A DNA stretch of 64,000 nucleotides, from NCBI GenBank assembly GCA_049296795.1, contig JBAQTC010000011.1, positions 155,941 through 219,940 on the forward strand, given 5' to 3'. A model generated the notes under the pieces. The model saw nothing but the letters and a program-made list of their open reading frames with translations, did no database searches and was not told where the DNA came from. Of this stretch, positions 26,527 through 35,105 are shown one piece after another (the stretch's first letter is position 1; each line of letters begins with the position of its first letter). Made by a program: the position numbers and the translations under genes. The stretch comes from CAXNKH01 sp049296795 (GTDB taxonomy: Bacteria > Pseudomonadota > Gammaproteobacteria > Burkholderiales > Burkholderiaceae_C).

Positions 26527-27513
26527 ATGCGCACTCGATTAATCCAGGCCTCGGGTCCACTGGTCGTTTATTCGGCAGCTTTCCGGCCTTTTTGCGCAGC
26601 CTTGCTGGAAGGTTTTAACCAAGCCTATCCGGACATCGAGTTGATCTTCGTTGACGACATCAGTACCCGCCTGCACCAGCGCTTCCTCACGCTGCATGAG
26701 CAAGGTCATCCCGTTCCCGATCTGATCTGGAGCTCGGCCATGGATTTGCAAATGAGCCTGGTGCTGCAACAACATGCCCAGCCCTATTCGAGCCCGATGG
26801 TTGATCAGCTTCCTGCTTGGGCGCAGTGTCAGGATCAGGCGTTTGCAACCACGCTCGAGCCACTGGTCCACATCGCTCACCGCTCAGCATTTTCCGATCT
26901 GGACCGTTGCAGCTCACTGGTCGAAATCTGCAGCCTGATGGAGCAACACGGCGCACTGTTGAAGGGCAAACTGGCTTGTTTTGACATTGAAAAAAATGGG
27001 CTGAGTTTTCTGGCCCTGCTCTGGGCCAGCGAACCGTCTGGGCCTTATCAAAGATTTAGAGATTTGTTGGCCCGGATGCAAGCCCAGTTTTATGACTCCA
27101 ACCCGCCACTGATTGAAGCACTACAGTCAAAAAAAGCGCTTTTAGGCCTAAACGTCTTGGGATCTTTTGCTGCCAGAGCTTTGCGGCAAGATCCCGGGCT
27201 GCGGGTTGGTGCTGGTCAAGCGCCAAGACTGGGCGTTTCACGCATCGCATTGATCACCCGGCAGGCCAACAACCCCGCTGCAGCCGGCCTGTTCATCGAT
27301 TATTTATTGTCCGATGCGGGCCAGCTCAGAATGGCGCAGGATGAACTCTTTCCGCTGCGCTGGGCTCAGCCGATTGACGAGTTCCCTCGGTTCAGCATTG
27401 AACCGCTGGCCATCAACCAGGGATTTGAACGATTTCTCGATCCTCAGAAGCGCGCCAACTTGCTCGATGATTGGCAGTTGATACGTCAATCCGGCCTGGC
27501 TTTATCGCACTGA
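26527..27513 (+). CDS. ABC-type (iron-like) extracellular solute-binding protein lacking a signal peptide
   Basis: The fold pattern is a cluster-type periplasmic binding protein: PLVVYSAAFRPFCAALLEGFNQ at the N-terminus, PDLIWSSAMDLQM, and a late NPAAAGLFIDYLLSDAGQ, all as in Fe3+/putrescine-type receptors. The start is fixed: the stop of the preceding gene lies in the same frame five codons before the ATG, so no secretion signal can be added. The protein must act in the cytoplasm, for instance as a ligand sensor partnered with the BNR protein, or be an exported protein that lost its signal. No ABC permease or ATPase is adjacent. A Bug gene follows. Confidence 0.8.
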   Translation: MRTRLIQASGPLVVYSAAFRPFCAALLEGFNQAYPDIELIFVDDISTRLHQRFLTLHEQGHPVPDLIWSSAMDLQMSLVLQQHAQPYSSPMVDQLPAWAQCQDQAFATTLEPLVHIAHRSAFSDLDRCSSLVEICSLMEQHGALLKGKLACFDIEKNGLSFLALLWASEPSGPYQRFRDLLARMQAQFYDSNPPLIEALQSKKALLGLNVLGSFAARALRQDPGLRVGAGQAPRLGVSRIALITRQANNPAAAGLFIDYLLSDAGQLRMAQDELFPLRWAQPIDEFPRFSIEPLAINQGFERFLDPQKRANLLDDWQLIRQSGLALSH

Positions 27514-27560
27514 CACCCTACCCTACTCAACCCCTAATGCCCTGCCAACAAGGAAGCACC

Positions 27561-28544
27561 ATGAATTCTCATTCCCGCATCAGACCCTGGATTTTTGGCT
27601 TGCTGAGTCTGGGCCTGGCTGGCCCAGCTTTGACACTGGCCCAGCCGGCTTGGCCAAGCAAGGCCATACGCATCATTGTTCCGTTTGCACCGGGATCGTT
27701 TACCGACTTGTCGGCGCGTTCGCTGGCGGTCGAACTCAGCGAGCAACTGGCTCAGCAGGTATTCGTGGAAAACAAAGGGGGTGCTGGCGGCACGCTGGGC
27801 GCCGACGTGGTTGCCAAATCCGCACCTGACGGCCACACCCTGCTGCTGACCGACAACTCCTTTGTCATGTCGGCCGGGCTTTATGCGCGCTTGCCCTATG
27901 ACCCGCAGAAAGATTTTGCCCAGATCAGTCAGTTGGCAGAGTCGCCCTCGATCATGGTGGCCCGACTCGAGTTGCCCGCCAAATCAACGGCCAAGTTGGT
28001 TGAACTGGCGCGCGCCAAACCCGGCGAACTTAACTTCGGTTCGGGTGGTCAAGGCTCCTCAGCCCATTTGGCGACCGAACTGTTCATGAGCGTGACCTCC
28101 ACCAAAATGAGCCACATCCCATTCAAGGGAGTTGCGGCTTCGATTGCCGAAGTGATGGCCGGTCGCATCGACATTTCGATTGCCAGTCTGGCCAGCGGCA
28201 TGCCCCATGTCAGAAGCGGTCGGGTTCAGGGATTGGGCGTCACCGGCAAAGAGCGCAGTCCGCTGTTGCCAACGGTCCCCACGTTCGCTGAAGCCGGCTT
28301 TGGCGACTACAACATGTCCTACTGGTGGGGCGTTGCGGCGCCCAGTGGAACGCCAGCTGCGGTGCTCACGCGACTGAACCTAGAAATTGCCAAAGCAGCA
28401 GAAAAAGCGCGCTTGCGTGATTCGTTTGTAGCCCAGGGCGCACGCGCCGTGACATCGAGCCAGATTGAGGCCAACAAAAGAGTCGAAGACGAGATTCAGG
28501 TCTGGAAAACCATCATCCAGAAAACCAATCTGAAAATTGAATAA
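27561..28544 (+). CDS. Bug/TctC-type periplasmic solute-binding protein
   Basis: Start at 27561 has AAGGAAG upstream. Signal peptide ends about TLAQP; the mature signature is WPSKAIRIIVPFAPGSFTD, slightly altered (GSF in place of the common GGG). Later VENKGGAGGTLGADVV and MSHIPFKGVAA fit the family. It is third in a rightward unit with the BNR protein and the signal-less binding protein, which suggests three ligand-binding proteins serving one system. No membrane component is adjacent. Confidence 0.9.
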   Translation: MNSHSRIRPWIFGLLSLGLAGPALTLAQPAWPSKAIRIIVPFAPGSFTDLSARSLAVELSEQLAQQVFVENKGGAGGTLGADVVAKSAPDGHTLLLTDNSFVMSAGLYARLPYDPQKDFAQISQLAESPSIMVARLELPAKSTAKLVELARAKPGELNFGSGGQGSSAHLATELFMSVTSTKMSHIPFKGVAASIAEVMAGRIDISIASLASGMPHVRSGRVQGLGVTGKERSPLLPTVPTFAEAGFGDYNMSYWWGVAAPSGTPAAVLTRLNLEIAKAAEKARLRDSFVAQGARAVTSSQIEANKRVEDEIQVWKTIIQKTNLKIE

Positions 28545-28565
28545 AACCGGTGCAAGCCCGCCTCA

Positions 28566-29573
28566 TCAAGTCCGTGCTTGTACTGGATCCAGCCCGAGCA
28601 AGCGCGCAGCGTTACCCCCGGCAACTGCGTCCAGTTCTGCCTCGCTCAAACCAGCATCGACCAACCATTGGACCGGATTTTTTTCGCCCACCGGGTAATC
28701 ACTGCCCATGATCAAGCGCTCACTACCAACCCGCTGCAGCAACACCTGAAACACTTGCGGATCGTAAACGCAGCTGTCGTAATAAAAGAGTTTTAGAAAG
28801 TCGCTTGGGGTTCTGCCGCCCAGGTTCTTGGCCGTATCAGGACGGTTGGCGGTGTTGCGATCGAGCCGACCCATGTAATGCGGGAAGTAACCGCCGCCAT
28901 GCGCCATCACGATTTGCAGAGCCGGAAATTGGGTCATCACGCCTTCGTAAATCAGTGACGCCATGCACTTGGCTTCTTCAATCGACTGACCCAATGAATT
29001 CCACAAGGCATAACGCTGGAACCAGGGATCCTTGACGCCTTCGGGATGAATCCACACCGTCAAACCACGGGCTTCGACCTCGGACCAGAAACCATGAAAA
29101 ATCGGGTCGCCAAGGTACAGGCCGTTGTAGCTCGATCCCAGATTCAGCACACGCAGGCCCAGGCTTTCATGGCAGCGGATCAATTCGGCGATAGCACGGG
29201 CTGGGTCTTGCATCGGCAGCGCCATGCTCCCGACCAAACGCCTGGGATGATCAGCTTGCCATAGCGCAGCTTGGGCATTGTTGCGCTGGCACAAAGACAA
29301 ATCCAACTCGGCATCGGCCCAAGAGCTTCCCTGCAACACGGTACTGGCGGTGAGAACCGAGATGTCGATGCCACGCTGATCCATGTCCTGCAGGATGGCC
29401 AACGGATCGAACATTCGCTGCAACAAAGCCTTGGCCCCAGGTCGAGGTTCGTTGACCGGATGAGCGCCAAAACCGGTGAACACTGTTTGGTTGGTGCTGG
29501 CCTGGAACACTTCGGGTTCCAGCATATGGACATGAAAGTCAATGACCGGGGTGCTGGGCTTCGTTCGTTCCAT
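28566..29573 (-). CDS. Amidohydrolase-2 family metal-dependent hydrolase/decarboxylase
   Basis: A 335-residue cytosolic TIM-barrel enzyme. DFHVHM (His14, His16) gives the HxH metal pair; a later AHGGGYFPHYMGRLDR carries the second-shell histidines, and GSDYPVGEKNP the catalytic aspartate. This is the ACMSD/gamma-resorcylate decarboxylase superfamily, which decarboxylates or hydrates ring-cleavage products. It is last of a seven-gene leftward run beginning with the SMP-30 gene that also encodes a ring hydroxylase and extradiol dioxygenase. Substrate unknown. Confidence 0.87.
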   Translation of the reverse strand: MERTKPSTPVIDFHVHMLEPEVFQASTNQTVFTGFGAHPVNEPRPGAKALLQRMFDPLAILQDMDQRGIDISVLTASTVLQGSSWADAELDLSLCQRNNAQAALWQADHPRRLVGSMALPMQDPARAIAELIRCHESLGLRVLNLGSSYNGLYLGDPIFHGFWSEVEARGLTVWIHPEGVKDPWFQRYALWNSLGQSIEEAKCMASLIYEGVMTQFPALQIVMAHGGGYFPHYMGRLDRNTANRPDTAKNLGGRTPSDFLKLFYYDSCVYDPQVFQVLLQRVGSERLIMGSDYPVGEKNPVQWLVDAGLSEAELDAVAGGNAARLLGLDPVQART

Positions 29574-29588
29574 GAGCTACGGTTTCAA

Positions 29589-30557
29589 TTATTCTTGACG
29601 CTTCATCTTGGCACCGTCAGCCACAGCACCCCAGCGCAGCAAATCACTGGCCAACAATTTAGCCAGTTCTTCCGAACTGCTGCCACTGGCTTGCACCTGA
29701 ATTGCCGCCATCTGAGCGCCGACATCGGGTAGCTTGACGATTCGGTTGATTTCCGTTTCCAAGCTCTTAACCACCGCAGCCGGCGTTCCAGCTGGCGCGA
29801 AGATACCGGCCCAGTAACGGAACTCGATGTCAGGCAGGCCCAGCTCGGCCATGGTGGGAACTTGCGGCAGCGCTGGCAGCCGACTTGGCGAAGTGACGGC
29901 CAGGGCACGCAAAGTACCCGCAGCAATTTGCGGCGTTGCTGGACCGGTATCAACCATCGACATGATCAAATCACCCGAAAGCAGGCCCGTGATGGTTTCA
30001 CTCATGCTTTTGTACTGAATGAATTCCCCCGGCGTACCGGTTTTAAGTCGGAAAAGTTCGGAAGCGAACTGGAACGCAGGGCCGGAGCCACCATAGTTGG
30101 CCTTACTCGGGTTGGCTTTCATGAATGCCACCAAATCGGCCACTGAATGGATGTTCTGCTTGGCGTTGACCACCAGAACCAGGGGAAACGTCGCGACCAG
30201 GGAGACCGGAACAAAATCCTTGACCGGTGCGTAACGCAGCTTGGGCACCAGGATCGGCGTGAATACCATGTTGCCGATCGGCCCCATCAGCAGGCTGTAG
30301 CCATCAGCCGGCGCGCGCGCCACAAACTCGGTCGCGATGATGCCGCCAGCACCCACTTTGTTTTCAACCACAACGGGTTGACCCAAGTTGCCCGCCAAGC
30401 GTTGGCCCAGCAGGCGCGCCAAAGTATCCATACCACCGCCCGCGCCCTGTCCCACCACGATGCGGATCGGCTTGTTGGGATAGTCTTGGGCCAGGGCAGA
30501 ACCGGCCAGTACCGCCCCGGTCAACAGCAGGCTTGTTAAGCATTGTCCAAATCGCAT
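29589..30557 (-). CDS. Bug/TctC-type periplasmic solute-binding protein
   Basis: Start at 30557 has GGGAGA seven bases upstream. Signal peptide ends SALAQD; mature signature YPNKPIRIVVGQGAGGGMD. It is one of two consecutive Bug genes in the aromatic-type operon, separated by ten bases from its neighbour. The two share the fold but differ clearly in sequence, so they probably bind different ligands or represent an old duplication. Confidence 0.92.
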   Translation of the reverse strand: MRFGQCLTSLLLTGAVLAGSALAQDYPNKPIRIVVGQGAGGGMDTLARLLGQRLAGNLGQPVVVENKVGAGGIIATEFVARAPADGYSLLMGPIGNMVFTPILVPKLRYAPVKDFVPVSLVATFPLVLVVNAKQNIHSVADLVAFMKANPSKANYGGSGPAFQFASELFRLKTGTPGEFIQYKSMSETITGLLSGDLIMSMVDTGPATPQIAAGTLRALAVTSPSRLPALPQVPTMAELGLPDIEFRYWAGIFAPAGTPAAVVKSLETEINRIVKLPDVGAQMAAIQVQASGSSSEELAKLLASDLLRWGAVADGAKMKRQE

Positions 30558-30567
30558 AAGTCTCCCT

Positions 30568-31551
30568 TTATTCAGGTAACAAACCAATTTCTTTGCTGAC
30601 ATCGCTCCAGCGCTCGTGTTCCTGTTTCAGGAATAACTCCAAGCCGCTGGCCGCCCCCATGGATTCCGCAATGGGGCCGATGGTCTGTATCCGTTGGGCG
30701 ATTTCCGTATCCTGCAACAACTTGTTGATCTCACTGTTGAGTCGCCCCAGTACGGCTGCCGGAGTGCCAGCAGGCGCCACCACGGCAAACCAGCCCACCA
30801 TCACAAAATGGGGAAGCAGTTCGGAGAGTGCGGGAATCTGCTCCCAGCCAACCACACGTTTTTCAGAAGTGACTGCCAACAAACGCAAACGACCCTGCCT
30901 GACCAGTTGCGCAGTGGAAGCCAAATCAGCGACTACGGCATCGGCATGACCCCCTATCACGTCCTGTACTGAAACGCCGACCGAAGCGTAAGAGACCAGG
31001 TTGGCGCTCATCTTGGTACGCGCATTGATCAGCCGAGCAATGATGCCGCCAAAGGTTCTCGGACCCTCGTTGGCCAACGAAACCTTGCCTGGACTGGCTT
31101 TGGATTTAGCGATCAAGTCCTGAATCGATGCGAAGTGTGAGTCGGCTTTGACCAGCACCGCGAACGGGCTTTTGGCAATGAATGCCACCGGGACGAAATC
31201 TTTTTGTGGGTCGTAAGCCAGGGTTTTGAACAGGTATTTGTTGGTGACCAGGGCCGCCGTGGTGGCGAAGTAAAAGCTGTATCCATCGGGCACCGAACGG
31301 GCCGCAGCCTGGGCCCCGATCACGTTCTGACCACCAGGCTTGTTATCGATCACGATCGGCTGCTCCAACGCCTTGCCCAGTCGCTCGCCCAGCAAGCGGG
31401 CCACGTTGTCAGGTCCAGAACCCGGTGGTTGTGACAACACCCACTTGATCGGTTTATCAGGCCAGGCACTTTGCGCTTGTGCCGCGGGCAGTCCCAGCCC
31501 ACAGACGCCAGTGGACAACAGTGTGGTCGTGAGGAAATCTCTGCGTTTCAT
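30568..31551 (-). CDS. Bug/TctC-type periplasmic solute-binding protein (Tat-like signal)
   Basis: A 327-residue protein whose N-terminus MKRRDFLTTTLLSTGVCGLG carries a twin-arginine signal, unlike most Bug proteins, which use Sec. Mature signature WPDKPIKWVLSQPPGSGPD is divergent from the common VPFAPGGG form. IDNKPGGQNVIG follows. The ATG overlaps the stop of the flavin monooxygenase (ATGA), so synthesis is coupled to that enzyme. Confidence 0.88.
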   Translation of the reverse strand: MKRRDFLTTTLLSTGVCGLGLPAAQAQSAWPDKPIKWVLSQPPGSGPDNVARLLGERLGKALEQPIVIDNKPGGQNVIGAQAAARSVPDGYSFYFATTAALVTNKYLFKTLAYDPQKDFVPVAFIAKSPFAVLVKADSHFASIQDLIAKSKASPGKVSLANEGPRTFGGIIARLINARTKMSANLVSYASVGVSVQDVIGGHADAVVADLASTAQLVRQGRLRLLAVTSEKRVVGWEQIPALSELLPHFVMVGWFAVVAPAGTPAAVLGRLNSEINKLLQDTEIAQRIQTIGPIAESMGAASGLELFLKQEHERWSDVSKEIGLLPE

Positions 31552-33128
31552 TTTGCTTCTCCTGCATGAGGGGTAGAGTTCAAGGCCGCTTCAGCAAGCG
31601 GATAAAAACTTCGGGTCAATGCGGTCAAATGCTTGGCAAGTTCCGCTTGGGTATTCAGTGTGGCGTAAACATAGTGGTCGGGTCGCACTAGCACGGCCTG
31701 ACAGCGCTGGGAAACAAACCACTGGGCCAACACGCCTTCGGTTTCCTGGCAGTCGGGCGAGTTCAGTCGCACGATGCGCAAGGCCAGACCGCGCTGCTGC
31801 GCTGCTGCCATGCTTTCCAATCCAATGCCTGCATCGGCTGCCAACATCAAGCGCCAGCCGCAGCCCAAGGCCTGATCCATCCGCACCGCATCACGGCCTT
31901 GCTTGATCCAGGCCTGAGGAAACAGGGTGCCGACTGCGGTCGAACCATCCGCAGCCAGACAACCGCCTTGCAAAGCAGGCTGCACATTCTGTCTCGGCAT
32001 GGGCTGAACCACGCCACCGCATTGGGCCAGCAAGTGCTGGTCGCGCTGGCGAGCCAGCGCGACATCGCGTTGCCCGACCAACTGGCCAATGCCTTTAATC
32101 CGCATCGTCAGTTCCTTGACGTGGGCTTTTCTCTCTAAGCCGTAACTGTCGAGCAATGTATCGCTGGCGCGCTGCTGCAAAACATCAGCCAGCTTCCACG
32201 TCAGGTTGCTCACATCGCGAATGCCCTGGCACATCCCCTGACCCAAGAAAGGAGGTTGCTGATGCGCCGCATCACCGGCCAGAAAAATCCGGCCGCAGCG
32301 CCAATCCTTGGCCAGCAGCGCGTGGAAACGGTAACTCGCTTGGCGCCACAGCGTGGCTTCGTCAGGCTGCAGCCAGCGCGACAACAAGGCCCAAGTTCCC
32401 TCGGGGCTGGCCACCTGCTTGGGGTCTTCACCCGGATTGATGCTGATCTCCCAGCGTCTGTGATTTTTGGGCCCGATCACATAGGTGCAGGGCCGCTGCG
32501 GTTCGCAAAACTGCACGCTGACTTGAGGCAACTTGGCCAAGCCCTTGTCATTGACCAACACATCCACCACCAGCCAGGGTTCATCAAACCCCAGATCTTC
32601 GAATTCAATGCCGAGATGGCCGCGAACCGTGCTCGAAGCGCCGTCGCAAGCAATCACGTAGCGGGCCTGGACGGTGGAAGACTCCCCGGTGTCAGAGCGC
32701 AAAGTGAGCGTCGCGGCCGTTGCGTCCTGAGTGATCTGTATCAGTTGTTGACCCAGTGCCACCTGCACGCAGGGCAGCTCGCACAGGCGCTGGCGAATCA
32801 GGCGCTCCACCGGCGGCTGAGAGAACACCAGCGACGGCGGATAGGCCAGGGGGTAAGGTGGCGCCACGGTTGACATGCATTTGATCAGGTCGCCATCAAC
32901 CCCGTAAAACTCTGAATTGGTGAAAGCTTCCATGTAGGGTGCCATGGCCTCGACCAGTCCGAGCTGCTGAAACACCCGCAGAATTTCATGGTCCAGGGCA
33001 ATGGCGCGAGGTTTGTCATAGACCTCATGTGCGGCGTCACAAACATAGACCTTGAGTCCCTTGAGCCCCAGCAGGCCAGCGGCCACCGCGCCGCTGGGGC
33101 CTAAACCGACAATTGCAACATCAAACAC
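31548..33128 (-). CDS. FAD-dependent aromatic hydroxylase, MhpA-like
   Basis: Class A flavoprotein monooxygenase. The N-terminus VFDVAIVGLGPSGAVAAGLL binds ADP of FAD, the YVIACDGASSTVR region is the DG motif, and FLAGDAAHQQPPFLGQGMCQGIRD is the GD motif of 3-(3-hydroxyphenyl)propionate hydroxylases, with a MhpA-type C-terminal domain. I prefer the GTG at 33128 (GGGAG five bases upstream); a TTG at 33152 would overlap the upstream gene and add eight residues. It should hydroxylate a phenolic acid ortho to OH, making a substrate for the extradiol dioxygenase encoded just upstream. Confidence 0.88.
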   Translation of the reverse strand: MFDVAIVGLGPSGAVAAGLLGLKGLKVYVCDAAHEVYDKPRAIALDHEILRVFQQLGLVEAMAPYMEAFTNSEFYGVDGDLIKCMSTVAPPYPLAYPPSLVFSQPPVERLIRQRLCELPCVQVALGQQLIQITQDATAATLTLRSDTGESSTVQARYVIACDGASSTVRGHLGIEFEDLGFDEPWLVVDVLVNDKGLAKLPQVSVQFCEPQRPCTYVIGPKNHRRWEISINPGEDPKQVASPEGTWALLSRWLQPDEATLWRQASYRFHALLAKDWRCGRIFLAGDAAHQQPPFLGQGMCQGIRDVSNLTWKLADVLQQRASDTLLDSYGLERKAHVKELTMRIKGIGQLVGQRDVALARQRDQHLLAQCGGVVQPMPRQNVQPALQGGCLAADGSTAVGTLFPQAWIKQGRDAVRMDQALGCGWRLMLAADAGIGLESMAAAQQRGLALRIVRLNSPDCQETEGVLAQWFVSQRCQAVLVRPDHYVYATLNTQAELAKHLTALTRSFYPLAEAALNSTPHAGEAK

Positions 33129-33141
33129 ACCGGCTCCCGCT

Positions 33142-34041
33142 TCACGCAACAAAGTGAATCGCGCGCTGGGCTTTTTTCAAGCGGTCGCTCGGCGGCAGGG
33201 AAATTCCCCACTGATCGACCCGTCCAGGCGGCCAGGTCCAGTCAGCGGGTTGGCCCGCCAAATAACTGTCGTCGATTTGCTGCACCTCGGCCGTGTACTC
33301 AATCACGACGTCAAACGGACCCACAAAATAATTGAAAGCGTTGTCACCCGGGCCGTGTCGACCTGGTCCCCATTCAATGCCATAGCCCGCATCCTTCATC
33401 CTTCCGCCACCACGCATCACCGCATCCACGTCGGGCATGAGAAATGCAATGTGATTGAGCGCGTTGTTGTCGGTATCGCCCAGTGCCAGGCTGTGGTGGT
33501 CAGAGTTACAGCGCATGAAGGCCATGATGCGGGTCCGGTCAGACAAGGAAAAATCAAACACCTGCTGCATGAAGCCCAGCGTGGCATCCACCTTGTCGCT
33601 GTTCAACACCACGTGGGCCAAGCGCAGAGGCTTGTCACGTTGGCGCGTTGCCGGCACTTGAACGTCGCCATGCACCAAGCGAAAAATCCGGCCGTCGGGG
33701 TCAGTCAAAGTCAGGGCTACGCCGCCACCGGGCTCGTTCAATGCAGCGACCTCCTGCAGAATTCGCCCCCCAGCGAGCGACACCTGTGCCGCTACTGCAT
33801 CCAGGCTATGCCGGCTGTGGGTTCGCAGCGTCACATGTCTGATCTGGGCGGCTCCGGCTGCGGCGTGCAAGGCCAGCAAATGGTGGTCGCTGCCGCTGCC
33901 GCGCAAATAGATCGCTCCATCTGTTCTGTCTGCAACATCCAGGTTCCAGACCCGGGTAAAAAAATCTTCTGCCAGTTTCAAATCTGGCACGTTCAGCGCA
34001 ACGCTGCGCAATGCAGCGATATGCGCGGAGGCATGCGTCAT
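33142..34041 (-). CDS. Type I extradiol dioxygenase-like VOC protein
   Basis: Two VOC (glyoxalase-fold) domains, residues about 7-125 and 140-255, in the arrangement of catechol 2,3-dioxygenase/BphC. The 2-His-1-Glu iron site is readable as His143 (LAHVVL), His197 (LNHIAF) and Glu249 (VIEYT), and the conserved GRHGPGDNAFNYF segment sits between. It most likely opens a catechol-type ring made by the neighbouring flavin hydroxylase. At 299 residues it is slightly shorter than BphC. Confidence 0.85.
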   Translation of the reverse strand: MTHASAHIAALRSVALNVPDLKLAEDFFTRVWNLDVADRTDGAIYLRGSGSDHHLLALHAAAGAAQIRHVTLRTHSRHSLDAVAAQVSLAGGRILQEVAALNEPGGGVALTLTDPDGRIFRLVHGDVQVPATRQRDKPLRLAHVVLNSDKVDATLGFMQQVFDFSLSDRTRIMAFMRCNSDHHSLALGDTDNNALNHIAFLMPDVDAVMRGGGRMKDAGYGIEWGPGRHGPGDNAFNYFVGPFDVVIEYTAEVQQIDDSYLAGQPADWTWPPGRVDQWGISLPPSDRLKKAQRAIHFVA

Positions 34042-34077
34042 GGTGAATCCTTTATTGCGTTGCCCAAGGCCTTGTCG

Positions 34078-35094
34078 TCACAAGCCCAGGAATCTCTTGG
34101 CATTGGCATAAACCAAGCGCTCTATGGTATCGCTGTCAAAACCGGCTTGCTGAATTTTCTCGACCGGACGCTTTTCACAAAAATTAAACGGGTAATCGGT
34201 CCCTATCATCAGCTGCGAAGCACCAAACTGCTGAACCAGCCGCTGCAAGGTGGGCGTGTCAAACACCAGGGTGTCATAAAAAAATGACTGGGCCTGTTGC
34301 GTTGGTGAAATTTCCATCAGCTGTTCCATCGCAGGAAAAACCGACACTGATTTTTCCAGCCGCGGCAACAGCATGGACAAGACACCCCCACCGTGACTGA
34401 AAGCCAGACGCAGCTTGGGACGCCGAACGATCAAGTTACTGGTCAAGGCAGAAGCCGCTGCCAGGCCAACGTCGGTCGGGTAGCCCAAGGCCTGCTGCAG
34501 TGCTGCCGGGCCGATCACCCGGTCCATGCCAGCCGGGCGCAGCGCGTGGACAAATATCGCCATATCCAAAGCCTCGCAGGCCTCGAAAAAAGGATCGAAG
34601 CGGGGGTCACCGATCACCACGCCATTGATGTTGCTGCCGATTTCAACCCCTGGGAATCCCAGACTGCTTTTCAAATAATGCAGCTCCTTGATCGCCAGAT
34701 CGATGTCCTGCAGCGGTACAGCGCCCAAGCCCACCAACGCGCCGCTCGATTCCGACACCATGAGCGCAATTTGATCGTTCAGGTAACGAATCAATTGAGC
34801 CCCGGCACTGCGCTCCAGCCAATAAGACAGAAGCTCGGGCATGGGCGAAATCGCTTGCAATGACAAGCCCATGTCGTCAAAGTCAGCCAGCCGTTTGGAC
34901 GTGGTCCAGCACTGGTCTGAGACCGTTCGGTAATTTTTTCCATCGATCATCACATGGCGATGACAGGTGTCGGCAAGCGCCATCGAGGGCCAGCCCGAAG
35001 GAGTGGCCGAGCCCATATAACGCGGAAACTCGCCAGGAATCACATGGGCGTGAATGTCAACGCCGCAAGTGCAGCTCATGGGTGCATGGGTCAT
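34078..35094 (-). CDS. Amidohydrolase-2 family metal-dependent enzyme
   Basis: Second amidohydrolase of the operon, 338 residues from the ATG at 35094; readings further upstream run into the SMP-30 gene. VDIHAHVIP (His15, His17) supplies the metal pair, FSHGGGVLSMLLPRL the barrel histidine, and GTDYPFNF the catalytic aspartate. Related enzymes are aminocarboxymuconate semialdehyde decarboxylase and 4-oxalomesaconate hydratase, which process extradiol ring-cleavage products. Only modestly similar to the other amidohydrolase in this operon, so they likely do different steps. Confidence 0.86.
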   Translation of the reverse strand: MTHAPMSCTCGVDIHAHVIPGEFPRYMGSATPSGWPSMALADTCHRHVMIDGKNYRTVSDQCWTTSKRLADFDDMGLSLQAISPMPELLSYWLERSAGAQLIRYLNDQIALMVSESSGALVGLGAVPLQDIDLAIKELHYLKSSLGFPGVEIGSNINGVVIGDPRFDPFFEACEALDMAIFVHALRPAGMDRVIGPAALQQALGYPTDVGLAAASALTSNLIVRRPKLRLAFSHGGGVLSMLLPRLEKSVSVFPAMEQLMEISPTQQAQSFFYDTLVFDTPTLQRLVQQFGASQLMIGTDYPFNFCEKRPVEKIQQAGFDSDTIERLVYANAKRFLGL

Positions 35095-35105
35095 GGTTGT
35101 CGGTT

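Noticed and set aside
33052..34287. 411-codon open frame on the plus strand
   Set aside because: Runs antisense across the extradiol dioxygenase and the ends of its neighbours, which have clear active-site motifs. The translated sequence has no domain-like pattern.
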